NCBI GenBank assembly: GCA_024277115.1
Contig: JAJRVW010000015.1
Coordinates: forward strand, 1-39,222
DNA from: Calditrichota bacterium
GTDB lineage: Bacteria; Calditrichota; Calditrichia; Calditrichales; J004
Reading direction: 5' to 3'
DNA: 39,222 nt
In this document: positions 22,657 to 30,960 of the stretch, piece by piece
Numbering within the stretch: the stretch's first letter is position 1
How the letters are laid out: every line of letters begins with the position of its first letter
Position numbers and translations under genes: made by a program
Notes under the pieces: generated by a model
Database searches by the model: none
What the model was told of the DNA's origin: nothing
Seen by the model: only the letters and a program-made list of their open reading frames with translations

Positions 22657-22806
22657 GTTGACGGTTGTTTCGACTTCGCTCAACAACCTGTTTCTGACTT
22701 CGCTCAACAACCTGTTTCTGACTTCGCTCAACAACCTGTTCCCACCTCCGTACCCTGAGCGGAGCCGAAGGGTACGGAGCAAGACTGAAAGGTAGGGGAT
22801 CAAAAC
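22657..22806 (+). repeat. Compound repeat, copy 2 (well preserved)
   Basis: Begins GTTGACGGTTGTTTCGACTT. Three near-identical 23/24-bp units (TTTCTGACTTCGCT followed by CAACAACCTG) are followed by TTCCCACC and the perfect palindrome CCGTACCCT (22748-22756) / AGGGTACGG (22769-22777). It ends in GATCAAAA. Because the unit is 24 bp, the reverse strand is open and encodes repeated RNRLLSEV in frame with the nuclease gene. It lies immediately upstream of that gene's ribosome-binding site, so it may carry the gene's promoter or regulatory hairpins. Confidence 0.92.
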
Positions 22807-22830
22807 GCGAATAAAAAACTTAATCTGGTC

Positions 22831-23295
22831 TTATTTATTTACATCATTCTTTATGATCTCATCAATGCGTTTATTGTCTTCCACACCATGTTCATCTACC
22901 TTATTATAACTACTGCCATACCCTTTATCCTGGCGAATTTGGTTGAGCTTGTTTTTCTTCATATAAAGTTCGGTTAAATTATCCGGGTCAAGGCCAACCA
23001 ACTGGCACTTACTCACCCAAAAATGCAGTTCATCAATCAGCTCCATGCGGATATTTTCCCAATCAATTTTTTCTTTATCTTTCCACCATTTCCAGGGCAG
23101 ATCATCTTCCATCTCAATAGATTCATGAATTTGTGCGCGGTTATAATTTAACAACCATTCTACCCGGTTTTTAACAGTATCCTTATCTTCTTTTTGTTGA
23201 TCACAGATTTCATCATAATCCAAACCGTGCCGTTCTTTTAAAATCCGTTTATTAAGTTCATGCTGTTTTTCAAATATTACACGTAAAAGATCCAT
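22831..23295 (-). CDS. Dimeric (all-alpha) dUTPase
   Basis: This 154-residue protein of the all-alpha NTP pyrophosphatase superfamily shows the dimeric dUTPase motifs in order: ESIEMEDDLPWKWWK (acidic Glu58 and Glu61), ELIDELHFW (Glu85, Asp88 or Glu89) and YMKKNKLNQIRQDKGY followed by EDNKRI. It hydrolyses dUTP to dUMP and PPi, keeping uracil out of DNA. The ATG at 23295 was preferred over the upstream TTG because GGGGAAG precedes it. It starts 17 bp after the inactive HtrA gene on the same strand. Some family members are phage-borne, but nothing else here suggests a prophage. Confidence 0.88.
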   Translation of the reverse strand: MDLLRVIFEKQHELNKRILKERHGLDYDEICDQQKEDKDTVKNRVEWLLNYNRAQIHESIEMEDDLPWKWWKDKEKIDWENIRMELIDELHFWVSKCQLVGLDPDNLTELYMKKNKLNQIRQDKGYGSSYNKVDEHGVEDNKRIDEIIKNDVNK

Positions 23296-23312
23296 TATCT
23301 TCCCCAAATTAT

Positions 23313-24719
23313 TTAGTTAAAATTTGTCTTGATAAACAAAAACCGTGTTTCCGACTGGCGTTTTACAAACAGGCTCACATAGCTTGGTTTTTCTTTCTCG
23401 AAGCGGTTTAAAAATGTATCTAACTGGTGGATACTTTGCAAATCATCATTGTCTATTTTCACCAGGAGATCGCCAACCCGCAGCCCTGAAAGATCGGCCC
23501 AACCTGCACGCTCGACCCGGCTGACCCAGACGCCATTTGTATCATAATCCAGCTGTTTGGCCATGATGATATCTTTGGTCAACTCCTTGGCGCTAAATCC
23601 CAGAAGTTCATTTGAGACCTCATCGGCCAGATATTGACTGATTGGAACAGCGGTCAATTTAATTTTAAATGATTTTATTTCTGCATCACGAAGCACTTTT
23701 ACTTCAATGCTTTCTTCCCCGGATTCACGCACCAGGTTTCTCAAAACGGCAAGGTCGGCATTTTTTTCAGATTTTAATTTTGTACCATTAAATTGTATCA
23801 AAACATCACCAACCTGTAAGCCGCCTTTCTCCGCGGGTGAACCTTTTAAAACGGTATTGATCAAAATCCCGTTATATTTTTCGGCATTAAAATAGCGGGC
23901 AAGTTGCCTGGTAAAAGGTTGCATATTTACACCCAGCCATTTTTTACGTGTTGTATTTTTTTTCTTATATGTTGGTGGATCATTAATGAGGTCGCTAAAT
24001 GTGTCCGGTAAAATAACCTCACCAAATCCACTTTGCCTGGGCGCATAACTATAAGGCGCAGAAAAACCGGCTGCGGCGCTGTAAAGAATCCCAATATTCT
24101 TGCCATCCGGATTGTACACAAGGCCAAAACTAATATTTTGTGTGCCAATTTCAGTCAGTAATTTATCAGGCGATCCCGGGATAATGCTGTTTATTACACG
24201 CTCCAAAATCATAATCTGATAATTATATTTTTCGCTTAATTGAAATACGAGAAATATTTTTTGCCCAATATTTTTAATGATTTTTTTATTATAAAAATGA
24301 ACCGGCTCTCCCAACGGCTTTACCGTGCGAATAAAAGCAACATTTTTGTCATCATCTTTACCCACAAAAACCGCATTAACAGGCTCGCCCGATTTTAAAC
24401 GGACTTTTATATCTTTGGGCGGATGTGCCGGGCCATAATGCGATGAAGCAGAAAAGCCCATCTTTGCTTTAAATATTTTTGACGAGGTCATAATCAATCC
24501 GGAAGAATCTACAATAACACCACTCAAAGTTTTTCTAATTTTATTGATTTGAGAAATGGATTCCGGGGACTGGATTTCTTCATAATACTCAATGTTTACA
24601 AGATTATTTTCTGCACGTTCTTTTATATTTTGCCAGTTTGCAACATCTTGTGCGAAGAGTGGGCAAACAAGCATTAAACTTATCCCGAATATTTGCCGGA
24701 AATTCTGTATTAACTGCAT
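23313..24719 (-). CDS. HtrA-like protein lacking the catalytic triad, two PDZ domains
   Basis: This 468-residue protein has a signal peptide (hydrophobic IFGISLMLVCPLFA), a degenerate trypsin-like domain (about 35-245) and two PDZ domains (about 270-365 and 380-465; GVWVSRVERAGWADLSGLRVGDLL). The HtrA motif GxITNNHV reads GLIMTSSKI, so His is Lys81. The Asp motif TDLAVL reads KNVAFI, so Asp is Asn126. The GNSGGP serine loop is absent. It cannot be a serine protease by this mechanism. Its ATG overlaps the stop of the active HtrA gene by one base (TAATG), so the two are coupled. A regulatory or adaptor subunit of the active protease is a reasonable inference. Confidence 0.88.
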   Translation of the reverse strand: MQLIQNFRQIFGISLMLVCPLFAQDVANWQNIKERAENNLVNIEYYEEIQSPESISQINKIRKTLSGVIVDSSGLIMTSSKIFKAKMGFSASSHYGPAHPPKDIKVRLKSGEPVNAVFVGKDDDKNVAFIRTVKPLGEPVHFYNKKIIKNIGQKIFLVFQLSEKYNYQIMILERVINSIIPGSPDKLLTEIGTQNISFGLVYNPDGKNIGILYSAAAGFSAPYSYAPRQSGFGEVILPDTFSDLINDPPTYKKKNTTRKKWLGVNMQPFTRQLARYFNAEKYNGILINTVLKGSPAEKGGLQVGDVLIQFNGTKLKSEKNADLAVLRNLVRESGEESIEVKVLRDAEIKSFKIKLTAVPISQYLADEVSNELLGFSAKELTKDIIMAKQLDYDTNGVWVSRVERAGWADLSGLRVGDLLVKIDNDDLQSIHQLDTFLNRFEKEKPSYVSLFVKRQSETRFLFIKTNFN

Positions 24720-26047
24720 TACTTATCCTCTCCTTGTATCAATGCAAAATGATTGCTTTGACCTGATTTTAAAAATAATAAAAATGATTTTTCCCTCTCT
24801 TTTTTGTAGCCTTCATACTTTTCTTTAAAATCATCAAGCCCTTCAACCGCAACACCGTCAATTTTCAACAGTATTTCCCCCGGCCGGATATCTGCTTTTT
24901 CACCTTTTCCGCCACCTTTAGAACCGGAGACCAGAACGCCTTTGTCTGATTCAAGTTGAAAATTTTTTACAATTCTCGGTGTTATTTCCTGTACAGAAAT
25001 GCCCCACTCTTCGCAGTTGAACTCATTACCCTGAAATTTTCCCTGCCGTGTGCTTACCACCTCAATCTCCATTTTTTTGTTGTTTCGGATAAGCTGGAAC
25101 ATGATCGACGAACTAACGGGGAGGTTTGCAATTAGAAGCCTGATCTTTGGTAACTCTTCCAAATGGATTGCCGAGACCGCTACAGCATTTATTTTTGTCA
25201 CAAGATCACCGGCCTGTATCCCCGCGCTTTCAGCCGCAGACCCTTTTTCCACACCGGCTACCAAAACCCCCTGTAAGTGCGGTTTTTTTATAAATGCCCG
25301 GTACTCTTTTATCTCCTGCCATTCCAAACCGATTTCCGAGCGTTCAACTTCGCCCTTCTCAATAATCTGGTTTACCACATATTTAACAATATCCGAAGGA
25401 ATGGCAAAACCCAGGTTCTCACCAAAAACCACAGCCCGCGCATTAATTCCGATTATGCTGCCATTAAGATCGACCAAAGGCCCGCCGCTATTTCCGGGAT
25501 TGATGGCTGCATCGGTCTGTATCCACAAATTAAAAGGGGAAATCATCTCGCCCACATCGTTAAAGTATCTGTCTACAGAACTGATAACACCTAATGAAAG
25601 TGAACGGGCAAGCCCAAGTGGTGACCCCAACGCAATTACCATCTGCCCAACTTCAACACTTTTGCTGTCGCCAAATGTTGCAAAAGGCACAGAGTCTAAA
25701 CCGGCCTCGGATAAATCAAGCTTTAGGACGGCCAAGTCAGTCCAGGGGTCTAAACCAATTACTTCCGCTTGCAGTTCCTGTTTTGAAGAAAGTGTACACC
25801 GCACATAATTTGCTTTTTCCGCGACATGGTTATTGGTCACAACATATCCATCCGCGCTAATTATCACGCCACTTCCGGTAACCTGTACTTTTTGTTTTTC
25901 ACCGGAAGATAAAAACTCTTTCACCGGCTGGATGTGTACCAATGCCGGAAAAACCATCTGTTTTGCTTCCAGCACTTTTTGTTGACTGTTTTCTTGTGCA
26001 AAAATGATATGTGCTAAGAAAAAAACTATTAAGATGTATTTTATCAT
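24719..26047 (-). CDS. HtrA/DegP-type serine protease with two PDZ domains
   Basis: This 442-residue protein has a signal peptide (residues 1-17) and a trypsin-like domain with a complete triad: His74 in TNNHV, Asp104 in TDLAVL and Ser187 in GNSGGP. Two PDZ domains follow at about 235-325 and 345-435 (GDLVTKINAVAV, GEILLKIDGVAV). It should act in the periplasm on damaged envelope proteins. The next gene encodes a catalytically dead relative, and their stop and start codons overlap by one base. Length and architecture match DegP/DegQ, but the exact orthologue is uncertain. Confidence 0.93.
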   Translation of the reverse strand: MIKYILIVFFLAHIIFAQENSQQKVLEAKQMVFPALVHIQPVKEFLSSGEKQKVQVTGSGVIISADGYVVTNNHVAEKANYVRCTLSSKQELQAEVIGLDPWTDLAVLKLDLSEAGLDSVPFATFGDSKSVEVGQMVIALGSPLGLARSLSLGVISSVDRYFNDVGEMISPFNLWIQTDAAINPGNSGGPLVDLNGSIIGINARAVVFGENLGFAIPSDIVKYVVNQIIEKGEVERSEIGLEWQEIKEYRAFIKKPHLQGVLVAGVEKGSAAESAGIQAGDLVTKINAVAVSAIHLEELPKIRLLIANLPVSSSIMFQLIRNNKKMEIEVVSTRQGKFQGNEFNCEEWGISVQEITPRIVKNFQLESDKGVLVSGSKGGGKGEKADIRPGEILLKIDGVAVEGLDDFKEKYEGYKKEREKSFLLFLKSGQSNHFALIQGEDK

Positions 26048-26141
26048 AATTTCTCTATTATAAGGTGAGGATTTTTGCTGGATTAGTTTTGCTCATTTTG
26101 AGGTTATCAGACTCCGGCGCCAACTATTTGTTCAATATACT

Positions 26142-26540
26142 TTATTTTTTTGACGACTTCTTCCGGATATAAAAAAGCGTATTGACTACCCGAAATAAAA
26201 TAGCCATATAGATAACAACCACAAAATATAACAAACCCATGCGCCACGAAACGGCAATTATGCGGTACCAATCTAAAAAGGCCACCGCGAACAGAATAAA
26301 AAACATCAGCATAAGTAAACCGGAGTGAAATTTCAGCTTTTTCTTATTTTCTTTGTTGAGGACAAATTCCTGCTTTAACAGATATACCTCATAATTATAG
26401 GTAAGCAGGCTCACTAAAACCGAGATAACAAAATAGCTGGCATCCCGCCAGTCAAAAAGATGAACAATAAAAAAGCTAAGCAGAAACATTAAAATCGGGG
26501 CATAATCCGCGATTTTCATTTGAGATGGGTTGTTAGTCAT
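26142..26540 (-). CDS. Small four-helix membrane protein, unknown
   Basis: This 132-residue protein has about four predicted membrane helices (near residues 14-28, 34-50, 68-90 and 97-122). An AAGGA site lies just before the ATG at 26540. A charged loop (about 55-70) and a Lys-rich C-terminus would lie on the cytoplasmic side. I do not recognise a family. It is on the same strand as the AI-2E-type permease (65 bp) and the HtrA pair and may be cotranscribed. Confidence 0.55.
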   Translation of the reverse strand: MTNNPSQMKIADYAPILMFLLSFFIVHLFDWRDASYFVISVLVSLLTYNYEVYLLKQEFVLNKENKKKLKFHSGLLMLMFFILFAVAFLDWYRIIAVSWRMGLLYFVVVIYMAILFRVVNTLFYIRKKSSKK

Positions 26541-26605
26541 ATTCCTTCAATTTAGATTTGTATATTCCCCAATCGCGGAAGCGGATGTACCAGGAATGTT
26601 ATAAG

Positions 26606-27643
26606 TTAGATCATGTTAAACCGTTTTATGCTATTATAAATTTCTATCGACAATACTTTTAAGATACCTGTAAAAGGAATAGCGACCAGCATTCCGATAA
26701 TACCAAAAAACTCACCACCTGTAATAATTGCAAAAATTATAATCAATGGATGTAAATTTACACTACGCGCCAAAACCAATGGCTGAACCAGAATATTGTC
26801 AATAAGCTGAATGATGGCAAAAGCGCCAAGCACACTTGCAATTTCATGCCCACTGCCATTATTTAAAATCACCACCGATGCGGCTATAATCATCCCGGCA
26901 AGTGGCCCCACATAAGGGATCATATTGGCCAGACCTGCAAAAATACCAATCAAAACAAAATATTTTACACCTAAAATCCATAACGCGATAATGGCCAGTA
27001 AGCCAATAATAAGTGAATCGAGAAACTGCCCGCGCAAATATCCACCCAATTGTAAATCCACCTTGTGCAGCAGGTTTAAAAACATTTCAAAATACTTATT
27101 AGGGATAATACCCACCAGATTCTTCTTCATTTTATGCCCGTCTTTTAGTATAAAAAATACCGCAAAGGGGATAATTATCATTGTAGAAAAAACGGAAACC
27201 AAATCCACAATAATAGAAAAGAACGACTCAGCCAGGTTTTGTAAGCTACCCTGAAGTTTATCGTACAAATTCAGTTCCTGCCCGGAGAGAACAGGGATTG
27301 TTTCATAAATTGTGTGTTCCAGTTTTGTCAATAATTCCGAGGCTTGTGTGCCACCAATACCTTCTTGCAAAAAATTAAGCTCAACCATTAATGAGGGCAC
27401 AAGCAGATAAAGCAGCGTCCCAAATATTGTCCCAATAATCAGAAAAATAAGAATTGTGGATTGTAAACGGGTAATGCCCCGCGCCACCATAAAACTGGCG
27501 ATCGGGTCCAGGATATATGCGATAACTGCGGCCACCAATAACAAAGCAATTATAAATTTTAATAAAACCAACAACCAGACAACCACCACAATCAAAGCGA
27601 TGACAGCAATATATTTAAAGGTTTTTCCTATACTCGATTCCAT
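26606..27643 (-). CDS. AI-2E family transporter (PerM/YdiK-like)
   Basis: This 345-residue membrane protein of the AI-2E/PerM family has two N-terminal helices, a cytoplasmic helical segment (about 75-145) and a conserved C-terminal helix group. The latter has the family's AGLANMIPYVGPLAGM and NILVQPLVLARSVNLHPL segments. Members export autoinducer-2 or act as Na+/H+ antiporters; family membership does not decide which. Its ATG overlaps the stop of the cNMP-binding gene in TAATG, which suggests the binding protein sets its expression or activity. Confidence 0.9.
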   Translation of the reverse strand: MESSIGKTFKYIAVIALIVVVVWLLVLLKFIIALLLVAAVIAYILDPIASFMVARGITRLQSTILIFLIIGTIFGTLLYLLVPSLMVELNFLQEGIGGTQASELLTKLEHTIYETIPVLSGQELNLYDKLQGSLQNLAESFFSIIVDLVSVFSTMIIIPFAVFFILKDGHKMKKNLVGIIPNKYFEMFLNLLHKVDLQLGGYLRGQFLDSLIIGLLAIIALWILGVKYFVLIGIFAGLANMIPYVGPLAGMIIAASVVILNNGSGHEIASVLGAFAIIQLIDNILVQPLVLARSVNLHPLIIIFAIITGGEFFGIIGMLVAIPFTGILKVLSIEIYNSIKRFNMI

Positions 27644-28188
27644 TATTTCTTAGCCTTTTTTAAAGTGTCGAGTTCGGACTTCACTTGGTTTAGTTTTGTC
27701 TTTAACTGTCTGTTTTCAATGGTTCCAAGCCGCAAGCGTTCGGCAATCATCTGTGCCAGGCGCGTTAAAATTTTATTGCCCGTTTTGGGAGAAGTTTCGA
27801 GCAGGTTAAATAAATCGGGCTGAAAAAAACCAAGAAGTTTTGTAGGTTCCGTCGCAATGGCCGATGCGGTTCGTTGCCCTTCGAGGATAAGCGCCATTTC
27901 ACCAAAAAAATCACCATTGGAGAGTAATACCAGCAACTTGTTTTCCTTGCCCAGAGTAATATTCACTTTTCCCGATTCAATTATATACATCCCGACTCCC
28001 GGCTCGTGCTCCTTAAAAATTATCTCATCGGCACGGTATGTCCTTCGATGTAAAATACGTTCTACTGCTTTTAATTCTTTGTACCCCAAGTCCTGAAAAA
28101 TAGGCAATCGTTTTAATACCGAAAAAATATTTTCTTGTACAACCCTGTGTTTTTTAAAAATATTTGACCATACCGGATCTTCAGCCAT
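27643..28188 (-). CDS. Cyclic-nucleotide-binding domain protein without HTH
   Basis: This 181-residue protein has a cNMP-binding beta-roll at about residues 22-140. NGDFFGEMALILEGQRTASAIA is the phosphate-binding cassette, with the conserved Glu and Arg. Its C-terminus (145-181) is helical and coiled-coil-like (LKTKLNQVKSELDTLKK). Unlike Crp/Fnr it has no DNA-binding HTH, so it is probably a soluble sensor acting by protein contact. Its stop codon overlaps the ATG of the AI-2E transporter gene, which suggests a functional pair. The ligand (cAMP, cGMP or neither) is not known. Confidence 0.87.
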   Translation of the reverse strand: MAEDPVWSNIFKKHRVVQENIFSVLKRLPIFQDLGYKELKAVERILHRRTYRADEIIFKEHEPGVGMYIIESGKVNITLGKENKLLVLLSNGDFFGEMALILEGQRTASAIATEPTKLLGFFQPDLFNLLETSPKTGNKILTRLAQMIAERLRLGTIENRQLKTKLNQVKSELDTLKKAKK

Positions 28189-28577
28189 TTTTTAACCTTT
28201 TTAATAAATTTTTGATGTGCGGAATATACAAGCCTTTCAAAACGCTATCAAAATTATCTATCGGAAAAAATTGTGGAAACATATAATTTCTGACAAAGAA
28301 AATATTTAGATTTGCACGTAAAACAATCTAAAAAACAGAAGTACGAAAAATAATTAACAACTTGAATCCGTCTCAGAATATAACAAAAGTATAACAGCTT
28401 CGTAGACTTTTTAAATTTCCCCTGTTGTTTGCAACTTTTTAATTTAACAAGACGTAATTTTGTCACCATATTCAGAAATTTGCAGTTTTTCCTGAAAATC
28501 AAATTTACAAGACAACCGAACTCACATTTTCAAGCTCTAAAATTTTTATAACCAACCCACTAATTAAGGAGGAAATT
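28189..28577 (+). promoter_or_regulatory. Divergent intergenic region with strong RBS at 28567
   Basis: This 388-bp AT-rich gap separates the cNMP gene (minus) and the DUF2911 gene (plus). I see no RNA gene or convincing ORF; the 82-codon reading on the minus strand is low-complexity and Cys/Lys/Phe-rich, unlike a real protein. TATAAC-like -10 boxes lie at 28380 and 28391 without a good -35. AAGGAGGAAATT at 28567-28577 is an excellent ribosome-binding site for the ATG at 28578. Confidence 0.45.
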
Positions 28578-29663
28578 ATGCCTAAACGTATAATTTATGC
28601 CATTTCATTTTTATTAATCACCGGCTTTAGTACAGGGCTTTTTGCCCAGCAAAGCCTGCCCATTTTACGGGTAAGCCCAAAGGCAAGTGTTTCACAAAAC
28701 ATTGCCACCTTTGCCAGTATTTCCATTAACTACAGTAGCCCGGCTGTAAAAGGCCGTGAAGTTTGGGGCACGCTCGTCCCTTATGGCCTGGCGCCAAATA
28801 ATTTTGGCAGCGGAAGCCCAATGCCCTGGCGTGCAGGCGCTAATGAAACAACAGTAATAACCTTTAGCCATGATGTAAAAATTGAAGGTGAAAATCTAAA
28901 AGCCGGCGCTTATGGATTGCACATGATCCCAAATGAAAAAGATGTGACCATTATTTTTAATAACGAAACCAATTCCTGGGGCAGTTTTTTTTATGACAAA
29001 AAGAATGATGCGCTGCGTGTTACGGTAAAATGGCAAGATGCCCCTCACATGGAAAACCTGAAATATGGATTTGACAATCTGAGTAAAAATGCCACAAATG
29101 CCTACCTGCATTGGGGTAAAAAGAAAATCGCATTTAAAATTGAAGTAGACCGAAACGAGGTTATTATTGCAAAATTTAAAGAGCAACTAACAACCCTTCC
29201 CGGATTTAACCAGGCCGCATGGGGACAAATTGCTACATTTGCAATAAACAATAATACACATCTCGACGAAGCCATGACCTGGATTGATAAAGCTTTATCC
29301 ATGCGCGGTGGCGCCACTTTTACAAATAAAAATACAAAAGCACGTTTGCTTAGATTGCTAGGTAAAGAAAAAGAAGCCAAAGAAATTATCGCAGGCGCTA
29401 TAGGAACGGCAACCGAAAATGAGCTTAATAATTATGGCTATCAATTGATGAATGCCAAACCAAGCAAACTGGATGATGCCTTGGAAATATTTAAGGCCAA
29501 TGTTCAAAACAATCCTGCATCGTGGAATGTTTATGATAGTTATGCGGAAGCCCTGGCAAAAAAAGGCGATAAAAAGGCCGCTTCAAAAAACTATGAAAAA
29601 GCTTTGGAACTTGCCCCTGCGGCACAGCATACAAGAATAAAAAATGCCATAAAAGCATTATAG
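28578..29663 (+). CDS. Exported DUF2911 protein with C-terminal TPRs
   Basis: This 361-residue protein has a signal peptide (MPKRIIYAISFLLITGFSTG, cleavage near FAQ) and a DUF2911 domain at about 28-200 (INYSSPAVKGREVWG, PWRAGANETTVITF, GAYGLHMIP). At least two tetratricopeptide repeats lie in the C-terminal third (about 270-361; ALAKKGDKKAASKNYEKALELAP). DUF2911 proteins are common in Bacteroidota-type genomes and have no known activity. A strong ribosome-binding site suggests high expression. It is followed by a good terminator and appears to be a single-gene unit. Confidence 0.85.
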   Translation: MPKRIIYAISFLLITGFSTGLFAQQSLPILRVSPKASVSQNIATFASISINYSSPAVKGREVWGTLVPYGLAPNNFGSGSPMPWRAGANETTVITFSHDVKIEGENLKAGAYGLHMIPNEKDVTIIFNNETNSWGSFFYDKKNDALRVTVKWQDAPHMENLKYGFDNLSKNATNAYLHWGKKKIAFKIEVDRNEVIIAKFKEQLTTLPGFNQAAWGQIATFAINNNTHLDEAMTWIDKALSMRGGATFTNKNTKARLLRLLGKEKEAKEIIAGAIGTATENELNNYGYQLMNAKPSKLDDALEIFKANVQNNPASWNVYDSYAEALAKKGDKKAASKNYEKALELAPAAQHTRIKNAIKAL

Positions 29664-29677
29664 TTATACATTAATTT

Positions 29678-29756
29678 TAGCCTTGGGAATTAGAGAAATG
29701 GTTGCCCCAAGCTTTACCATAACTCTCTTGCCCTGTTCCCAAGGCTATTTTTATTG
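29678..29756 (+). terminator. Long-loop intrinsic terminator
   Basis: TAGCCTTGGGAA (29678-29689) pairs perfectly with TTCCCAAGGCTA (29736-29747), followed by TTTTTATTG. The 12-bp stem directly after the DUF2911 gene and the T-run indicate termination. The loop of about 46 bases is unusually long. The symmetry would also work from the other strand. Confidence 0.75.
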
Positions 29757-29839
29757 TTTTATCTCGCACTTTATTGGTTTACATTTTCTTTTTATACAAA
29801 CCAGAGGCCTCGGATAAAAACAGCCTAAAGGAAAAATTT

Positions 29840-30493
29840 ATGTTTAAAAATGATTTCATCATGCGTATGATCAAACAACTGGCCAATGTACTAAAGAAAG
29901 TTATCAATTATAAAAAATCGGGCCAATGGGAAAAAGCCCAAATGGTGATCGATGTATCGGTTAAACAATTGCTGGGATTAAACCCAATCCTCTTAGACAA
30001 ACTGGATGGAAATGCCCTTGTTGATTTATTTAGCTATGATGATGAAATTGACCATCAAAAATGTGCAACACTCGCTGTATTATTAACCGAGCAGGCAGGC
30101 ATCTATGAGAATACGATGCAGTCAGAAAACAAAATTTTTAGGTTATACCAAAATAGCTTTTCGTTATATGGCGCTGCTTTTACAGACCGCCAACTACATG
30201 AAGAAAATTATCTAAATTATGCCGTGCATTGTTGTGACAAATTATTGGAGTTTCAACTTGAAACCAGCCTTCTCTTAGAGATATTTTATTTTTATAAGGA
30301 ACTGAAATTTTTCTCTAAAGCAGAAAATGTACTTTATCAACTATTGGAACAGAATGAAAATGAGGCGAAAGAACACGCCTTAAAATTTTATAACCAATTG
30401 CTGGCGCAGGATGATCAGGTTCTTCAAAAAGGTGACCTTCCCCGGGAAGAAGTTTTGGAAGGACTTGATAAATTTTCAAAATTAAATCGGTAA
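29840..30493 (+). CDS. DUF6483-like helical protein
   Basis: This 217-residue, mostly helical acidic protein has no signal peptide. MFKNDFIMRMIKQLANVLKKV at its start and the following LLGLNPILLDKL are characteristic of DUF6483 proteins, which are better known in Firmicutes and have no assigned function. The rest looks like TPR-type helices (LLEIFYFYKELKFFSKAENVLYQLLEQ). The ATG at 29840 has AAAGGA about 8 bp upstream and was preferred over an ORF start 66 bp earlier. It lies between two units with no obvious operon partner. Confidence 0.75.
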   Translation: MFKNDFIMRMIKQLANVLKKVINYKKSGQWEKAQMVIDVSVKQLLGLNPILLDKLDGNALVDLFSYDDEIDHQKCATLAVLLTEQAGIYENTMQSENKIFRLYQNSFSLYGAAFTDRQLHEENYLNYAVHCCDKLLEFQLETSLLLEIFYFYKELKFFSKAENVLYQLLEQNENEAKEHALKFYNQLLAQDDQVLQKGDLPREEVLEGLDKFSKLNR

Positions 30494-30960
30494 GAGCTGT
30501 CTGCGACGACGGTGCTTTGCCATTTTAGATTGGCCATGAACGGGCTTGGGAAAGCCCTCCTACCCCCAAAGTGGTAGGAGCAGTTTCCAAACTGCAAACT
30601 TGGAAAAATTGAATTATTTGCACCAGGCACTTTACGCCTTTGTTTTTACTTCAATAATCGACATTCTCCAATCGTAATTCTTCATTCAAACTTTTTAATT
30701 GATAATAGAATAGGTGGAAATTTCAAAATAAAATGGGGCTGATACTTTATTTAATTTCGTAGTAGATTCTTGAAACGGGCTTGGGAAAACAATCCCATCA
30801 AGAATCTGGTAGGAGCAGTTTCCAAACTGCGAACTTGGAAGCCGACTTAGAAAAGTCCGCCTACTATAATTTGAAACGGCACACAGACATAATTAGAAAT
30901 CTATAGCAAATCGGGATTGCAAAACCCATCCAAACAATTCTCAATACAAAGGATAATATT
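30494..30960. repeat. Intergenic region with two copies of a multi-hairpin repeat
   Basis: No gene is seen in these 467 bp. Copy 1 (about 30541-30605) has GGGCTT-GGGA-AAGCCC, CTCCTAC / GTAGGAG and GCAGTTT-CC-AAACTGC (30580-30595), then AACTTGGAA. Copy 2 (about 30775-30842) keeps GGGCTTGGGAAA, GGTAGGAG and GCAGTTTCCAAACTGC (30815-30830), then GAACTTGGAA. The end of the region (30950-30958) holds an AAGGA site for the TTG start at 30961. Confidence 0.65.

Noticed and set aside
22645-22803. N-terminal extension of the GIY-YIG protein through the repeat
   Set aside because: The extra residues are repeated RNRLLSEV from the 24-bp units, while a good AAGAGG site fixes the start at 22644.
22163-22806. 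CRISPR array
   Set aside because: Only three adjacent units without unique spacers of regular size, and no cas genes.
28254-28502. 82-codon ORF on the minus strand in the gap before the DUF2911 gene
   Set aside because: Low complexity, rich in Lys, Cys and Phe, no ribosome-binding site and no family motif; the region is AT-rich.
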